Positions 28,685 through 38,917 of a stretch of 64,000 nucleotides of DNA are shown here, one piece after another. The notes beneath the pieces were generated by a model, which saw only the letters and a list, made by a program, of their open reading frames with translations, ran no database searches and was not told where the DNA came from. Source of the DNA: an uncultured Clostridium sp. (GTDB taxonomy: Bacteria; Bacillota; Clostridia; TANB77; CAG-508); assembly GCA_946565805.1 (NCBI GenBank), contig CAMNWO010000009.1:1-64000 (forward strand), given 5' to 3'. A program made the translations under genes and the position numbers. Every line of letters begins with the position of its first letter. Positions within the stretch are counted from its first letter, which is position 1.

Positions 28685-28738
28685 CAAAAAAAGTTGTTAT
28701 CAGCATAAAATTTAAATAACTGCTATAACAACTTTTTC
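28685..28738. terminator. Terminator after the M23 gene
   Basis: AAAAAGTTGTTAT and ATAACAACTTTTT surround a loop of about 28 bases, with T tails in both directions. Confidence 0.75.
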
Positions 28739-28748
28739 ATTTTATTTT

Positions 28749-28804
28749 AAAGATGTGTCCCTAACTGCTCCAAAAGGAGCAAAAAGAAACGTCCCCAATG
28801 CTCC
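28749..28804 (-). repeat. GTGTCCCTAA 3'-end repeat, copy 3
   Basis: Starts directly after the stop of the zinc-ribbon gene. The inner hairpin GCTCCAAAAGGAGC is perfect. Confidence 0.82.
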
Positions 28805-29269
28805 TTACATGTCGTCATCTTCATCACAATCATGGCATCCATGACAGTTTCCTGAACATCCTTGATTGCTTTCTCCTTCTTCTATGTCTCCTGACCAATC
28901 TAATTCTATCACATTTTGACATTCTGGACATTCAATTTCTGTTTTATTTTCGTCTACATCGATAATAAATTCATAATTGCAGTATGGACAAACAATTTCA
29001 AAGTCAAAACCTTCTTCTGCATAAATGTCTTTTTCAATGTTGTCAATTACTTGTTGCATTTTTTCCATTCTTTCATTTAGTTGATTTTGTATGCCTTCTA
29101 TTTTTTCTATTTCTGCTGATTTATATTCTATGATGTAGTCCATTTGGTCTATGATAACATCTACGAAAGATGCAAATCTTCCTTTGATATATTCTAGGTC
29201 TTCTTTATTTTTTATATTTTTTTCTATGTCGTCTAAAAAACTTTTGTATTCGTTTTTTAAGTTTCCCAT
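28805..29269 (-). CDS. Zinc-ribbon coiled-coil protein (CD1247 N-terminal domain type)
   Basis: 154 aa. A helical N-terminal half of about 80 residues, rich in Lys/Glu/Ile, is followed by a zinc ribbon (CPYCNYEFIIDVDENKTEIE, then CPEC). The C-terminal end is Cys/His rich (GCSGNCHGCHDCDEDDDM). The order matches the CD1247 N-terminal-domain proteins of Clostridia, whose function is unknown. It lies just downstream of efp, in the same direction and 15 bp apart. Confidence 0.82.
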   Translation of the reverse strand: MGNLKNEYKSFLDDIEKNIKNKEDLEYIKGRFASFVDVIIDQMDYIIEYKSAEIEKIEGIQNQLNERMEKMQQVIDNIEKDIYAEEGFDFEIVCPYCNYEFIIDVDENKTEIECPECQNVIELDWSGDIEEGESNQGCSGNCHGCHDCDEDDDM

Positions 29270-29284
29270 TTTGTCAGTCCTTTC

Positions 29285-29851
29285 TTAAATTCTTTCCATG
29301 TATTCGCATGTTCTTGTATCAATTTTTAAAATATCTCCAATATTTACGAATAATGGAACTTGGATTTCTAAACCAGTTTCTAATTTTGCTGGTTTTCCTG
29401 ATGTTGTTGTTGTGTTACCACTAAATCCTGGTTCTGTATATGTAACTTCTAATTCTACAAATGTTGGTGGTTCTACTGCAAATGTTTTTCCTTTATAAGA
29501 AAGTATGGTTACTTCCATATTTTCTTTTAAATATTTTAAGCAGTCTCCTAATTGTTCTTCATTTAATGGCATTTGGTCATAAGTTTCATTATCCATGAAA
29601 TAATATAACCCTCCATCATTGTATAAATATTGCATTACTTTTTTCTCGATTTCTGCTGCTGGATATTTATCTGATGGATTAAATGTCTTTTCTAATGTTG
29701 CTCCTGTAATTACATTTTTTAATTTTGTTCTTACAAATGCAGATCCCTTTCCTGGTTTTACGTGTTGAAATTCTACTATTCTATATACATTTCCTTCCAT
29801 TTCAAATGTGGTTCCATTTCTAAAATCTCCTGCTGAGTATACTGATGCCAT
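29285..29851 (-). CDS. efp: Elongation factor P
   Basis: 188 aa. The three-barrel EF-P is complete: the N-terminal loop [15 protein letters not shown] with the modifiable tip Lys, [11 protein letters not shown], and the C-terminal domain with [17 protein letters not shown]. It rescues ribosomes at polyproline. The gene precedes the zinc-ribbon gene. No in-frame CGG. Its relevance to decoding is general; nothing links it to CGG. Confidence 0.97.
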   Translation of the reverse strand: MASVYSAGDFRNGTTFEMEGNVYRIVEFQHVKPGKGSAFVRTKLKNVITGATLEKTFNPSDKYPAAEIEKKVMQYLYNDGGLYYFMDNETYDQMPLNEEQLGDCLKYLKENMEVTILSYKGKTFAVEPPTFVELEVTYTEPGFSGNTTTTSGKPAKLETGLEIQVPLFVNIGDILKIDTRTCEYMERI

Positions 29852-29943
29852 AATTATTTCTCCTCTCTTATTTGTTTTACTTATCTATTTTACTACATAT
29901 TTCCAGAAAAATCAAGTATTACATTTACACTAACGTCTATCAC

Positions 29944-31002
29944 TTATATTATAATATAATTTTTCTCAGATTTGGTTAAATTTATACAACCAAATTTTGT
30001 AATTTGAACCGTGTCTTCAATTCTTACACCAAATTTCCCTGGTAAATAAATTCCTGGTTCGTTAGTAACTACCATATTTTCCTTAAGTTGAGTATCAGAA
30101 TTGTAGCTTATATAAGGTGCTTCATGAATATCCAATCCAACTCCATGTCCTAGGCTATGAACTAAATCATATCCATGAAATTTAAAATCATTTTCTACCA
30201 TTTTAGCCAAGCTTCTTGTGCTTGCTCCATCTTTGTATTGTTCTCCTATCTGTTTTTGATTTTTCAATACCAAATCATAAATTGGCTTAACTTCTTCTGG
30301 TACTTCTCCTACAAAGAAGGTTCTTGTCATATCAGAACAATACCCATTTACCTTACATCCCATGTCAATGGTAATGATATCTTTTTCTTGTATTTTTCTA
30401 TCTGTTGGTACTGCATGTGGTTTTGATGTATTTTCTCCAGATGCTACTATGGTTTCAAAGGCTAATCCATCGGTCCTTTGTTTATAATAATCTTCTATTT
30501 CATTGGCTATTTGTTTTTCTGTCATACCAGGTTTAATATAAGATAAAATATATTTAAAGCAATTATCTGTTATTTCACATGCTTTTTCTATATTGCTAAT
30601 TTCTTCTTTATCTTTTATCATTCTTTGTTTTTCTATCATATGCTCGGTCTCTACAAAATTATGAATTTTATATTTTCGAATGTAATCTTTGTATTTTGCA
30701 TAAGAAATATCATATTCTTCAAATCCTACATTTTCACAGAATAAAAAGAAATTCTCATAATCGTCTTTTGATACATCATGAACATCATATACAATAATCT
30801 CATCAAATAATGTTAATATACTATGAACTTGTTCAATATAGCGAGCATCTGTTATATAGATATTTTCTTTTCTTGTTAAAAGGAAAATGCCTTCTGCTTC
30901 AATATTTGTTAAATATCGTATATTAACAGGATTGGTTAATATCAATCCTTGCAAATCTAAACTTGCCATTTTATTTCTTAACCATTGTAATTTAGCGTTC
31001 AT
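29944..31002 (-). CDS. pepP: Xaa-Pro aminopeptidase (M24)
   Basis: 352 aa, with a creatinase-like N-terminal domain and a catalytic M24 domain. Metal ligands are visible: DMGCKVNGYCSDMTRTFF (two Asp), HSLGHGVGLDIHEAPYIS (His), NEPGIYLPGKFGVRIEDTV (two Glu). It removes N-terminal residues that precede Pro. The usual neighbour efp lies just downstream, as in many Bacillota. Confidence 0.93.
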   Translation of the reverse strand: MNAKLQWLRNKMASLDLQGLILTNPVNIRYLTNIEAEGIFLLTRKENIYITDARYIEQVHSILTLFDEIIVYDVHDVSKDDYENFFLFCENVGFEEYDISYAKYKDYIRKYKIHNFVETEHMIEKQRMIKDKEEISNIEKACEITDNCFKYILSYIKPGMTEKQIANEIEDYYKQRTDGLAFETIVASGENTSKPHAVPTDRKIQEKDIITIDMGCKVNGYCSDMTRTFFVGEVPEEVKPIYDLVLKNQKQIGEQYKDGASTRSLAKMVENDFKFHGYDLVHSLGHGVGLDIHEAPYISYNSDTQLKENMVVTNEPGIYLPGKFGVRIEDTVQITKFGCINLTKSEKNYIII

Positions 31003-31023
31003 TTCTTCCTCCCTTTTTCAAAT

Positions 31024-31776
31024 TTATGCTTGGTACATTCCTAAGGTAAAAATTTGCATTAAAATAGTTTTAATTTGTTCAAATGGTATATACATACTAA
31101 TAAAAGTAGCAATTACAATAAAAGGTCCAAAAGGTATGTATTCATCTGATTTCTTTATCTTCGTAGCTAATAGAACAATACTAAGAATCGCTCCTATTAA
31201 AAAAGATACTAATGTTATAATAATGATATTTGATAAGCCAAAGTATAATCCTAGGGCTCCCATTAATTTTACATCACCAAATCCCATCGCCTCTTTTCCA
31301 TAAAAAAGTCCTCCTAATAGTGTTATTGCTAAGAAGATTCCGCCACCTGCTAGCATTCCTAATAACATATTAATGGTAATGGCTACATTGGATAGTCCAT
31401 ATAAAAACGCAAATATAAATCCTAATTCAAAAATGGTTAGGTTTAATCGATTTGGTATAATTTGTAACTTAAAGTCGATAACACATGCTGATAATAACAT
31501 TGGTGCTAATATTAAAAATTTGATTAAGTCTAAATTAGCAATTAAAGTATCTTTGATGCCAAAAGTATAAAGTAAAGTTATATAGATAACTGAAGTCAAT
31601 ATCATTAATACATAGTTTGGCTTAAAATTGATTTTGTATTCATTTATGATATCTTTTGAAATGACACTTTTATATTCTGGTAATCTTTTATTCGCCCAGT
31701 CAATTAGCTGTCCCACGATTAATCCTAAAATAGCTACTATTACATAATAAACGATATGTACATCATTAAAATACAT
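31024..31776 (-). CDS. Type IV prepilin peptidase (A24)
   Basis: 250 aa with several membrane segments. The GxGD aspartyl protease motif is clear at GFGDVKLMGALGLYFG. The N-terminal cysteine-rich methyltransferase domain of PilD is absent, so this is the short peptidase type found in Clostridia. It is the only visible processing enzyme for the two proteins with prepilin-like leaders in the window (16.4 and 40 kb), which suggests a substrate-enzyme relation, inferred only. Confidence 0.88.
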   Translation of the reverse strand: MYFNDVHIVYYVIVAILGLIVGQLIDWANKRLPEYKSVISKDIINEYKINFKPNYVLMILTSVIYITLLYTFGIKDTLIANLDLIKFLILAPMLLSACVIDFKLQIIPNRLNLTIFELGFIFAFLYGLSNVAITINMLLGMLAGGGIFLAITLLGGLFYGKEAMGFGDVKLMGALGLYFGLSNIIIITLVSFLIGAILSIVLLATKIKKSDEYIPFGPFIVIATFISMYIPFEQIKTILMQIFTLGMYQA

Positions 31777-31777
31777 T

Positions 31778-32278
31778 TTATTTCTCCTTCGTTTTTTGTT
31801 GATATCTTTCTTTTATTTTATTCTCCAATGGTCTTTTCCATGCTGTATACCAAAAATCTTTTGGATTAATTGGGTCAACTAAAATGGTATACATGTTACA
31901 TCGATTTCCTCCGATTACATCTGTAAAGATTTGATCCCCCACAACCGCTATGTTTTCTGGTTTTTCTTGTAATTCTTTTTGCACTTTCAAAAATCCTGCT
32001 TTCAATGGTTTCTTAGCCAGATTTCGATATGGCACTTCCAATTTGTTAGCCACTTCTTCTACTTTTTCTTTATGGTTTGTGTTAGATAGTATGTATAATT
32101 TTATTCCTTGCTTTTTTAAGTCTTTTGCCCATTGGATGACACTTTCTTTCATGGTTCTGTTGTAATCTATTAGTGTATTGTCTACATCCAATATTAAGGC
32201 TTTGATGTTGTTTTTTTCTAAAAATTGTATGGTTATTTGTTCTACTTTTTTTAAGTGTTGATTAGGATATAATCTCAT
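31778..32278 (-). CDS. yqeG: YqeG family HAD-IIIA phosphatase
   Basis: About 166 aa. HAD motif I ALILDVDNTLIDYN, motif II LYILSNTN and motif IV VVGDQIFTDVIGGNR are visible. The start at 32278 is preceded by GGAGGAAAAG. It overlaps neither neighbour. The family is a predicted phosphatase with uncertain substrate. Confidence 0.9.
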   Translation of the reverse strand: MRLYPNQHLKKVEQITIQFLEKNNIKALILDVDNTLIDYNRTMKESVIQWAKDLKKQGIKLYILSNTNHKEKVEEVANKLEVPYRNLAKKPLKAGFLKVQKELQEKPENIAVVGDQIFTDVIGGNRCNMYTILVDPINPKDFWYTAWKRPLENKIKERYQQKTKEK

Positions 32279-32444
32279 CTTTTCCTCCACTTGCTAAAAT
32301 TCAAATACATCTTATCAATTTGCTAGGTTTTTGTCAAGGATTTTCAAGTCTTTCTCTAGTATTGCTTTGATTTTATTGACTTTTCATATTCTTTATTGTA
32401 TAATATTAACATAATATTTCTAAATAGAAAGGAGACCATTTCGT

Positions 32445-32891
32445 ATGGTAAAACGGAAAAAGCAACAGTTAAAAAGGAAAAAATCATTAAGAAAAAATCG
32501 ACAACAAGAAGAAGTGCAACTGGAAAGTAAAAAACTTCAATTAGAAACGAAGGAAAAACAAAAAGATTGTATACCAGTGCAGGCTATTACTGAGCAAGTT
32601 GTAGGTCCGTCCGAATCCATTTCAAAATGGGATGTTAGCAACCTAATGGTAAAGAAAAATGATTCTTTATCCACACATTCTTATCGGCTCTATTGTATAA
32701 CTATTTCAAATGAAACAATAGGATATTTTGGTGTATGTCAAAACGGTTACTTTAACCATGTAATTATTGATAACAGCATTGATTCGAAACAAGTTTTAGA
32801 ATTCATTAAAACTTATATTCGAAAAGGCTTAAATCTTAAACCTATTGAAAAACCTAGACTACACTCTATCCCTGTGTACATGGCCGAATAA
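32445..32891 (+). CDS. Hypothetical basic protein, 148 aa, with two non-shifting CGG codons
   Basis: Lys-rich N terminus (MVKRKKQQLKRKKSLRKN), then a compact C-terminal domain (SNETIGYFGVCQNGYFNHVI) that I do not recognise. AAAGGAGACCATTTCGT precedes the ATG. It contains two in-frame CGG codons: AAA CGG AAA at 32454 and TAT CGG CTC at 32685. In both, a +1 shift would stop the protein within about six codons. A terminator follows. It may be an acquired gene, but no mobile element is adjacent. Confidence 0.65.
   Translation: MVKRKKQQLKRKKSLRKNRQQEEVQLESKKLQLETKEKQKDCIPVQAITEQVVGPSESISKWDVSNLMVKKNDSLSTHSYRLYCITISNETIGYFGVCQNGYFNHVIIDNSIDSKQVLEFIKTYIRKGLNLKPIEKPRLHSIPVYMAE
32454..32456 (+). other. 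In-frame CGG that does not shift (AAA CGG AAA)
   Basis: Codon 4 of the hypothetical protein. A shift gives GGA AAA AGC AAC AGT TAA. Confidence 0.75.
32685..32687 (+). other. In-frame CGG that does not shift (TAT CGG CTC)
   Basis: A shift would give GGC TCT ATT GTA TAA, an early stop. This is the only CGGC quadruplet among the in-frame CGG codons. Confidence 0.7.
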
Positions 32892-32894
32892 CGA

Positions 32895-32940
32895 AAACTC
32901 TCCCAATTAGTGAATTTTCCACTGATTGGGAGTTTTCTTT
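32895..32940. terminator. Terminator between the hypothetical gene and the SleB-like gene
   Basis: AAAACTCTCCCAATTAGTG and CACTGATTGGGAGTTTTC pair nearly fully between converging genes. Confidence 0.85.
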
Positions 32941-32941
32941 T

Positions 32942-33628
32942 TTATTTACAAAATCTATGCCTACCAATGGTTATTGTCATTGGTCTTGACCATATCCATT
33001 TATTGGTTGCTGTAGAAGGATTAAAATAGTAAATTGCACCATAACTAGGATCCCATCCATTGATAGCATCTTGTGCTGCTTTTTTAGCAGTCGCATCTGG
33101 AGATAAGTTAATTTGTCCATCTCTTACTGCATCAAAAGATCCAGATTGATAAATAACGCCTGAAATACTGTTTGGGAAACTACTACTTCTTACTCGGTTC
33201 ATAACAACTGCTCCTACTGCTACTTGTCCTGTATATGGTTCTCCTCTTGCTTCTCCATAAATAAGCCTTGCTAATAAATTAACATTGCTTGAATTACTAG
33301 AACTAGAGGAACTTGAACTAGAGTTATAGATTCCCATAGCTTTTAGGGTTGCTGGCCCTGCTATTCCATCTTGGGTTAATCCATTTTTTCTTTGAAAATA
33401 TTTGACAGCATTTAATGTTTGTGTCCCATAAATACCATCTACATTTCCATTATAGTATCCCCACCTTTTTAATTTAGTTTGAATTTGTGTCACTTCACTT
33501 CCTCTTGAACCATACTTAGATAGTGCCTCTACCGAATTATTTTTAGAAAGCACGACTAAGATAATAATAGCCATGATGGTAAACACTATTATTCCTATTA
33601 CTATTTTTTTCTTTTCATTTTTCAACAT
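32942..33628 (-). CDS. SleB-like spore cortex hydrolase: peptidoglycan-binding plus Hydrolase_2 domain
   Basis: 228 aa. One N-terminal membrane/signal segment (about 8-28), a peptidoglycan-binding domain (VTQIQTKLKRWGYYNGNVDG), a Ser-rich linker, then the cell-wall hydrolase domain (LLARLIYGEARGEPYTGQVA, then VGAVVMNRVRSSSFPNSISG, with the catalytic Glu in GEARGE). This is the domain order of SleB and CwlJ-related enzymes of spore germination. It lies in its own unit, with a promoter-bearing gap upstream. Confidence 0.88.
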   Translation of the reverse strand: MLKNEKKKIVIGIIVFTIMAIIILVVLSKNNSVEALSKYGSRGSEVTQIQTKLKRWGYYNGNVDGIYGTQTLNAVKYFQRKNGLTQDGIAGPATLKAMGIYNSSSSSSSSSNSSNVNLLARLIYGEARGEPYTGQVAVGAVVMNRVRSSSFPNSISGVIYQSGSFDAVRDGQINLSPDATAKKAAQDAINGWDPSYGAIYYFNPSTATNKWIWSRPMTITIGRHRFCK

Positions 33629-33806
33629 AAAATCACCTTAACTTAAATTATTCTTTCTTCTATTTTTCTCATTAAGATGTTTTATTATACATTTTTGGAA
33701 ATTTTATTTTTGAATTAAAATTTTATAGTTTTCTAAATGATTGAGATAATCAAATTTTTCTGGTAGAATTCTTAAAATCGTTATGTTTAGTAAATCAATT
33801 TTCTGA

Positions 33807-33852
33807 AAGCAAATCTAGATTGTATATTATATTCTTATAATCTAGATTTGCT
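33807..33852 (-). terminator. Hairpin after the small 54-aa gene
   Basis: AGCAAATCTAGATT and AATCTAGATTTGCT are separated by about 18 bases, directly at the stop of the minus-strand gene at 33851. The strand assignment is inferred. Confidence 0.65.
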
Positions 33853-34015
33853 AGTGGCTCAATTCTAATCTTATATTTTTTCTGTATTGTTTTCTACTCC
33901 TTTCTTCTTGTTCTATTTCTTCAAAAAAATCTTCTATATCCATTGCATTGCCTGTCTCAGCTTGCTTAACTAACGTTATAATAGCCATTGCTTCTTCTTT
34001 ATTAAATTTCCTCAT
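33851..34015 (-). CDS. Small hypothetical protein, 54 aa
   Basis: MRKFNKEEAMAIITLVKQAE, then DFFEEIEQEERSRKQY, a charged helical protein. AGGAGGAAGAGAAG precedes the ATG at 34015, which is why I shorten the longer possible frame. I do not recognise the family. A hairpin follows the stop. Confidence 0.65.
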   Translation of the reverse strand: MRKFNKEEAMAIITLVKQAETGNAMDIEDFFEEIEQEERSRKQYRKNIRLELSH

Positions 34016-34109
34016 CTTCTCTTCCTCCTTCGCTACTATTTTACTATAAGCATCCAAAAAAAGCAAGAAAAATCGTTCGACACAATTCGACTTGTACAAT
34101 TATAAAAAA

Positions 34110-34138
34110 CAAAAGAGTAATTTTGAAATTACCCCTTT
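34110..34138. terminator. Short terminator hairpin after holA
   Basis: AGTAATTTTG and AAATTACCCC surround a short loop between the small gene and holA, with T-rich flanks. Confidence 0.6.
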
Positions 34139-34142
34139 GTTC

Positions 34143-35168
34143 TTAACTACAATATTTACAAAGAATTGTTTCCAATCCTACTTGCAGATCAATTAATCCA
34201 TTCTTATACTCATAATCTAAATCTCTTAAACTCTGTAGCATTCCTTGCAGTTCCTTTTGTGTAAAATAATTCGCTTGCATCTTATATTTATTTACTAAAA
34301 AAGTTTGATTTGGTTTCAAATTTAAACTACTTATGATATCTTTGTTATATTTTAAAGAAAGTTTCACAAAATACAATTTTTTAAAATGATTGTATAATGT
34401 AATTAAAATTTTTTGGATTGGTTCTTTTGCATAAATTAAATTCTTTAAAACTTGTAAAGCTTTTCCAATTTCCTTTTTTCCTAAAGAGTCTGTTAAATCA
34501 AAGATAACACTTTCCAATTTTTTAGTCGTTAGCTTATCAATGTCTTCTCTTTGTATTTTTCCTCCCTCTCCTGCATACTCAATTAATTTACGAATTTCAT
34601 TAATTAAATCTTGCATATTGGTACCACAACATTCAATAAAATATCGTAAGGTAGCATCTTCAATTTGTACTTTGTATCCATTACAAATAGCTTTGATTCT
34701 TTTTTCAATTTGAATTGGCTTTTGATAATCAAACTTACAAACTACGCCTAACTTTTCAATTGTAGTATATAGTTCTTGTTTAACATCCGCTTCTTCCTCT
34801 ACAAAAACTAGTACTACACTCTCATTTATGGTCGAAATATTTTCTTTTAGATAATTACTTATTCTTTCTTTTAATTTTGTTAATTCTGCATTTTTTTTCT
34901 TTCCTTCTTTTTTCAACAATCCTGTATTTCTTGCAATAATCAACTTTTTTTCATAACCAAAACTTGGCGTCTCGATATCGGCTATTAATTCGTTACAATT
35001 TGTTTCGTCAATATTGATATAATTAATTCCTTTTATCGCTTCACCAAATAGGTTCTTTATTTTTTTCAAAGAACTTTCTAGTAAAAACAATTCCTCTCCA
35101 TATAGAAGATATAAACTTTTCAATTCTCTATTTTTCAATTCTTTTTCTAAATTTTCAATTGATAACAT
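34143..35168 (-). CDS. holA: DNA polymerase III delta subunit
   Basis: 341 aa. The N-terminal SLYLLYGEELFLLESSLKKI and the C-terminal helices (KEPIQKILITLYNHFKKLYF) match HolA. It loads the sliding clamp with the clamp-loader complex. It lies 4 bp downstream of the debranching-type gene, so it is probably in the same operon with yvcK. No in-frame CGG. Confidence 0.9.
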   Translation of the reverse strand: MLSIENLEKELKNRELKSLYLLYGEELFLLESSLKKIKNLFGEAIKGINYINIDETNCNELIADIETPSFGYEKKLIIARNTGLLKKEGKKKNAELTKLKERISNYLKENISTINESVVLVFVEEEADVKQELYTTIEKLGVVCKFDYQKPIQIEKRIKAICNGYKVQIEDATLRYFIECCGTNMQDLINEIRKLIEYAGEGGKIQREDIDKLTTKKLESVIFDLTDSLGKKEIGKALQVLKNLIYAKEPIQKILITLYNHFKKLYFVKLSLKYNKDIISSLNLKPNQTFLVNKYKMQANYFTQKELQGMLQSLRDLDYEYKNGLIDLQVGLETILCKYCS

Positions 35169-35172
35169 ATTT

Positions 35173-37210
35173 TTACTTCCTTAATATAATTCGAAATACT
35201 TCTGCTATACTCCAAGCTTGATTAATGGTTCCTTTTGGCAATTGTGGTTTAGTAGAATCGTATAATTCTGCAATTCCCCCAATACAACCATTATCAAAAA
35301 TTTCTTTTTGGAAAGTTTTAGTCGTTTTGTCAATAAATTTTTCCAATTTCTCTTCCCACATTTTCTTTTCACTTATATTTTTAGTTGCTTGTACAGTATT
35401 TTTTAAACTATTATAATACAATCCCAATAACCATGGCCATGTGATTCCTTGGTGATAACTAGTATCTCTCTTTTCTGGACTGCCTTCATAGATTTCTACA
35501 TAGTTTTCTTCGCCTCTAGCTAATGTTTTTAAGCCATATGCATTTAATAATTTCTTTTCTACTGTTTCTAGCATTTGGTTTGCTTGCTCTGAATTTGGTT
35601 CTAATACAGGATAGGTTAAACTTAAAGCAAATAATTGGTTTGGTCTTACTTTGCCATCTCCTAGCACATCATATAAACATTCTTTTTCTTCATTGTAAAA
35701 CTTCTCTTGAAATGCTATTCTACATTTTTCTGCTATGTCTTTATATTTTTTGGCAAGCAATGGATGTTTAAACTTTTTAGAAAGTTCTGCCATAATACAG
35801 TTAGCATTATACCACAAGCTATTTACTTCTACTGCTTTACCATTTCTTGGGGTAATGGCTACTCCATCATATTTAGCATCCATCCAAGTATTTTGAGTTT
35901 GGTCTGTTCCAGAAACGATTAGTCCATCTGTATCTAAATAAATGTTATTATCATCGACATCGATTCCTTGGCAATAATTTTCTATAATGTCTTGCAAAAT
36001 AGGATATAGTTTTTCTCTTACAAAGTCATAATCTCCTGTATAAGCAATGTATTTTTGAATTTGCTCAAATAATAGTAAAGAAGCATCTACACTATTATAA
36101 AGTGGTCGATTATCATAACCAGAATACCCATTAGGAACCAATCCAAATTTAACGTCTCGAACCATGGTTAATAAAACTTCTTTTGCTATTTCAAATCTTT
36201 TTGGTATCAACAAAATTCCTTCAAATGCAATTAAGGTATCTCTTCCCCAATCTAGAAACCAAGGATATCCCGCCATAATGGTATGTAGATTAAAAGATGG
36301 ACGATACACAACAAAGTTATCCGTAGCCATTAAATAAGTTCTAATTAGGTCATCTTTTTCTATTTCTTTTGTTGTTTTCTTTTGCTTTCGATTATCAATC
36401 AATAAAGATTCATTAAACATTTCTCCTAATCGAATGATTTCATTATTGATAAACTTTCTTACACTTTTTTGCTCTATGTTTTCTTCTAAAGAACAAACAA
36501 AGAAAATTTCTTTTTCTGTCTTAGCTGGTATTTGTATTTCATAAACACCTGGTACTACATGGTTTTCTTCTGGATAAAATCCTCTTTTTTCTTCTTCGAT
36601 ATAAAACATATTCGAAAAAGTATCATTTTGATGTTGTATGTATTCTCCTTCTGATAAGTTCATATAAATTGGAGTTTGAGAATTTCCATCAATCACCAAT
36701 TTTACTTTTGTTTTGTTCGTAGTTTGTTGTACCTCAAAGTTATGTCCTGTATTCATTTGATGAAAATCTCTAAAATTCACAATTGGTGCTATTGTTAATT
36801 TTGCTTTTGTTCCTTCGTTTTTTATTTTATAAAATACGCCTACTGTGTTATGACCATATTCCATACATATCATTTTGGTGATTTCTACTTTTCCTACTTT
36901 GTATTTTAAAATTGGGATATAATCTCTTCTAAACTCTTCTTGGTATTCATAACCATGTGAAATATAAGATTGGCATATATTGGTATACAAATCATATTTT
37001 TTATTTCTAATTTCTATGCTTTCATCTAATTTGGATAATATTAAAAATCTTCTAGCTGGAGGTGTCAATGGTGCAATTAATAGCCCATGGTATTTTCTAG
37101 TATTAGCTCCGAATGACTGTAGATGAACTAAATCCACCTATTCCATTTGTGATTATCCATTCTTTCTTTAGTCCTTCTTCTAAATTCAATTTTTCCTTTG
37201 TTATCTCCAT
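35173..37210 (-). CDS. Glycogen-debranching-type amylo-alpha-1,6-glucosidase, read through one CGG +1 shift
   Basis: 678 aa. The N-terminal domain opens with EWIITNGIGGFSSSTVI, then CGGA (37108-37111), then ANTRKYHGLLIAPLTPPARR: the GDE N-terminal signature, with the glycine supplied by the shift. The catalytic toroid has YPWFLDWGRDTLIAFEGILL and DQTQNTWMDAKYDGVAITPR. The family removes branch glucose from glycogen-like polymers; some members act on cell-surface glucans. The ATG at 37210 follows AAAGGGATAAAAAT. Without the shift a GTG start at 37137 would have to be used and the glycine-rich opening would be lost. Confidence 0.92.
37108..37111 (-). other. CGGA +1 frameshift site, debranching-type gene
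   Basis: ATT then CGGA. Skipping the C restores STVI-G-ANTRKYHGLL, a strongly conserved segment. Zero frame meets a stop at the next codon but one (CGG AGC TAA). Confidence 0.93.
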
Positions 37211-37214
37211 ATTT

Positions 37215-38834
37215 TTATCCCTTTCTTCTCATACCTCTTGCACTCTTAGGCTTGGTCTTTGTCTCTTTTGGTTTCATTCCATTGAAAGTTCTTTTTTTTG
37301 TTACTTTTTTCTTCTCTTTCTTCACCTGTTCTTTTTGTGTTTTAATTCTAGCTTTCTCATCAGCTTCACGAATGGAGGCAATTCTTTCACTATACTTATT
37401 GCTAAATTTACTTTTTCTCTTTTCTAGTTTGGCTGTATGTCTTCCTGCATTTTCAGCTTGTTCTTTTCTTTCCCTTTTTTCCATTGCTTTTTTTACTTTG
37501 CTAATTCTTTTCTCTTCTCTTAATTTGTTGTTTAGCATTAAATATTGTGGATCATTTTGTTTATCTTGATATTTCAAATCATCGCAAATCAATTCAATAA
37601 TAGAAGCTGCTACTAAATTAGGGTCATGTCTAATATGATCATTCGCTATCATAGATAGATTTCTTTGTAAAAATTTAATTCCCCTTACTTTATCAATGTC
37701 TTGTTCTACTAGATCTTGCCCTTCGCTATTATATCTTTTAATAAATTCAGGTATGACTTCTCCTGTATCATAAATACAATAATCCACTACTCCATTTCCA
37801 CAATGTTCTATAATAGCATTTAAGTGGTCAGATACACTATAATCGTCTGTCTGTCCTGGTTCTGTCATAATATTACTAATATATACTTTAATAGCAGGAC
37901 TTTCTTTGATTGCTTTTGCCACACCATTTACTAATAAGTTTGGGATAACATTGGTATAAAGGCTACCTGGTCCAATGATAATGCAGTCTGCTTTTTTGAT
38001 AGCTTCTACTACACCTGGAGTTGGTCTGCAATTAGATGGATTTAGAAAAATACGATTAATAGTAGTTATTTTTTCAGATACTACTTCTGGAATTCTAGCT
38101 CTTTCTTCTACCATATAACCATTAGCTAATTCTGCAACAATGTTCATTTCATCTAATGTAACAGGTATAACTTTTCCTATCATCCTTAATACTTCATTAC
38201 TTTTTATAATAGAATCTTCAAAATTCCCATTTACTTCTTTCATAGCTGAAAAGTAGATATCTGAAAAGCTAAGTCCTTCTAATTTTCCTTTGGTAAATTC
38301 ATGATTAAATAACTTACCTATTTCTGTTTCTTTTGAAGCAAGAGAAATAATACTGTCTTTTACATCTCCTAATGGTAGCATTTCTAGTTCTCTTCTTGAA
38401 TTAGTAACTCCTTCTCCATAATCGGATACTGTAACAATTGCTGTTAAATTGCTTGTGTAATTTTTTAATCCAGAAAGCACTGTATTTAGCCCAGTTCCTC
38501 CACCTATTACTACAACATTAGGTCCTTGGTCATAAACCGTTTTATTGAAGATTAATGATTTTACATTAACATTTTTCTTATTCTCCATCCTATCATCTGT
38601 TGCTTCAATTAAAATTTCTAATGTCCTTTTATTTAAGAAAATTAATCCTAATACAATTGAGATAAATCCTATTACGAAAATAGCAATTACTTTTCCTACT
38701 TCTTGGAAGGAAATTTCTTTTGTTACTAATATTTCTGCTAATCCATAACAAGCAAGTATAATTCCTATTAATATTAAAAATATCCATCTTTTCATTTTGC
38801 TACTTGCTTTAAACCACTGCATAAAACCTTTCAT
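37215..38834 (-). CDS. yvcK: YvcK-type gluconeogenesis factor / UDP-GlcNAc-binding protein, membrane anchored
   Basis: 539 aa. Two membrane segments near the N terminus (about 18-34 and 42-66) precede the CofD-like core VVVIGGGTGLNTVLSGLKNY, then VSDYGEGVTNSRRELEMLP. Proteins of this family bind UDP-sugars and influence cell shape and carbon metabolism. The C-terminal 110 residues are Lys-rich and probably disordered. The N-terminal anchor is an addition to the Bacillus type. It lies 4 bp upstream of the debranching-type gene. Confidence 0.85.
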   Translation of the reverse strand: MKGFMQWFKASSKMKRWIFLILIGIILACYGLAEILVTKEISFQEVGKVIAIFVIGFISIVLGLIFLNKRTLEILIEATDDRMENKKNVNVKSLIFNKTVYDQGPNVVVIGGGTGLNTVLSGLKNYTSNLTAIVTVSDYGEGVTNSRRELEMLPLGDVKDSIISLASKETEIGKLFNHEFTKGKLEGLSFSDIYFSAMKEVNGNFEDSIIKSNEVLRMIGKVIPVTLDEMNIVAELANGYMVEERARIPEVVSEKITTINRIFLNPSNCRPTPGVVEAIKKADCIIIGPGSLYTNVIPNLLVNGVAKAIKESPAIKVYISNIMTEPGQTDDYSVSDHLNAIIEHCGNGVVDYCIYDTGEVIPEFIKRYNSEGQDLVEQDIDKVRGIKFLQRNLSMIANDHIRHDPNLVAASIIELICDDLKYQDKQNDPQYLMLNNKLREEKRISKVKKAMEKRERKEQAENAGRHTAKLEKRKSKFSNKYSERIASIREADEKARIKTQKEQVKKEKKKVTKKRTFNGMKPKETKTKPKSARGMRRKG

Positions 38835-38917
38835 TTTTCCTTTTCCTTTCTTGTTTGATGGTCAAATTAGGACAGACACAACTTGACCATTAATGGACAA
38901 ATTGAGCCATGTACACT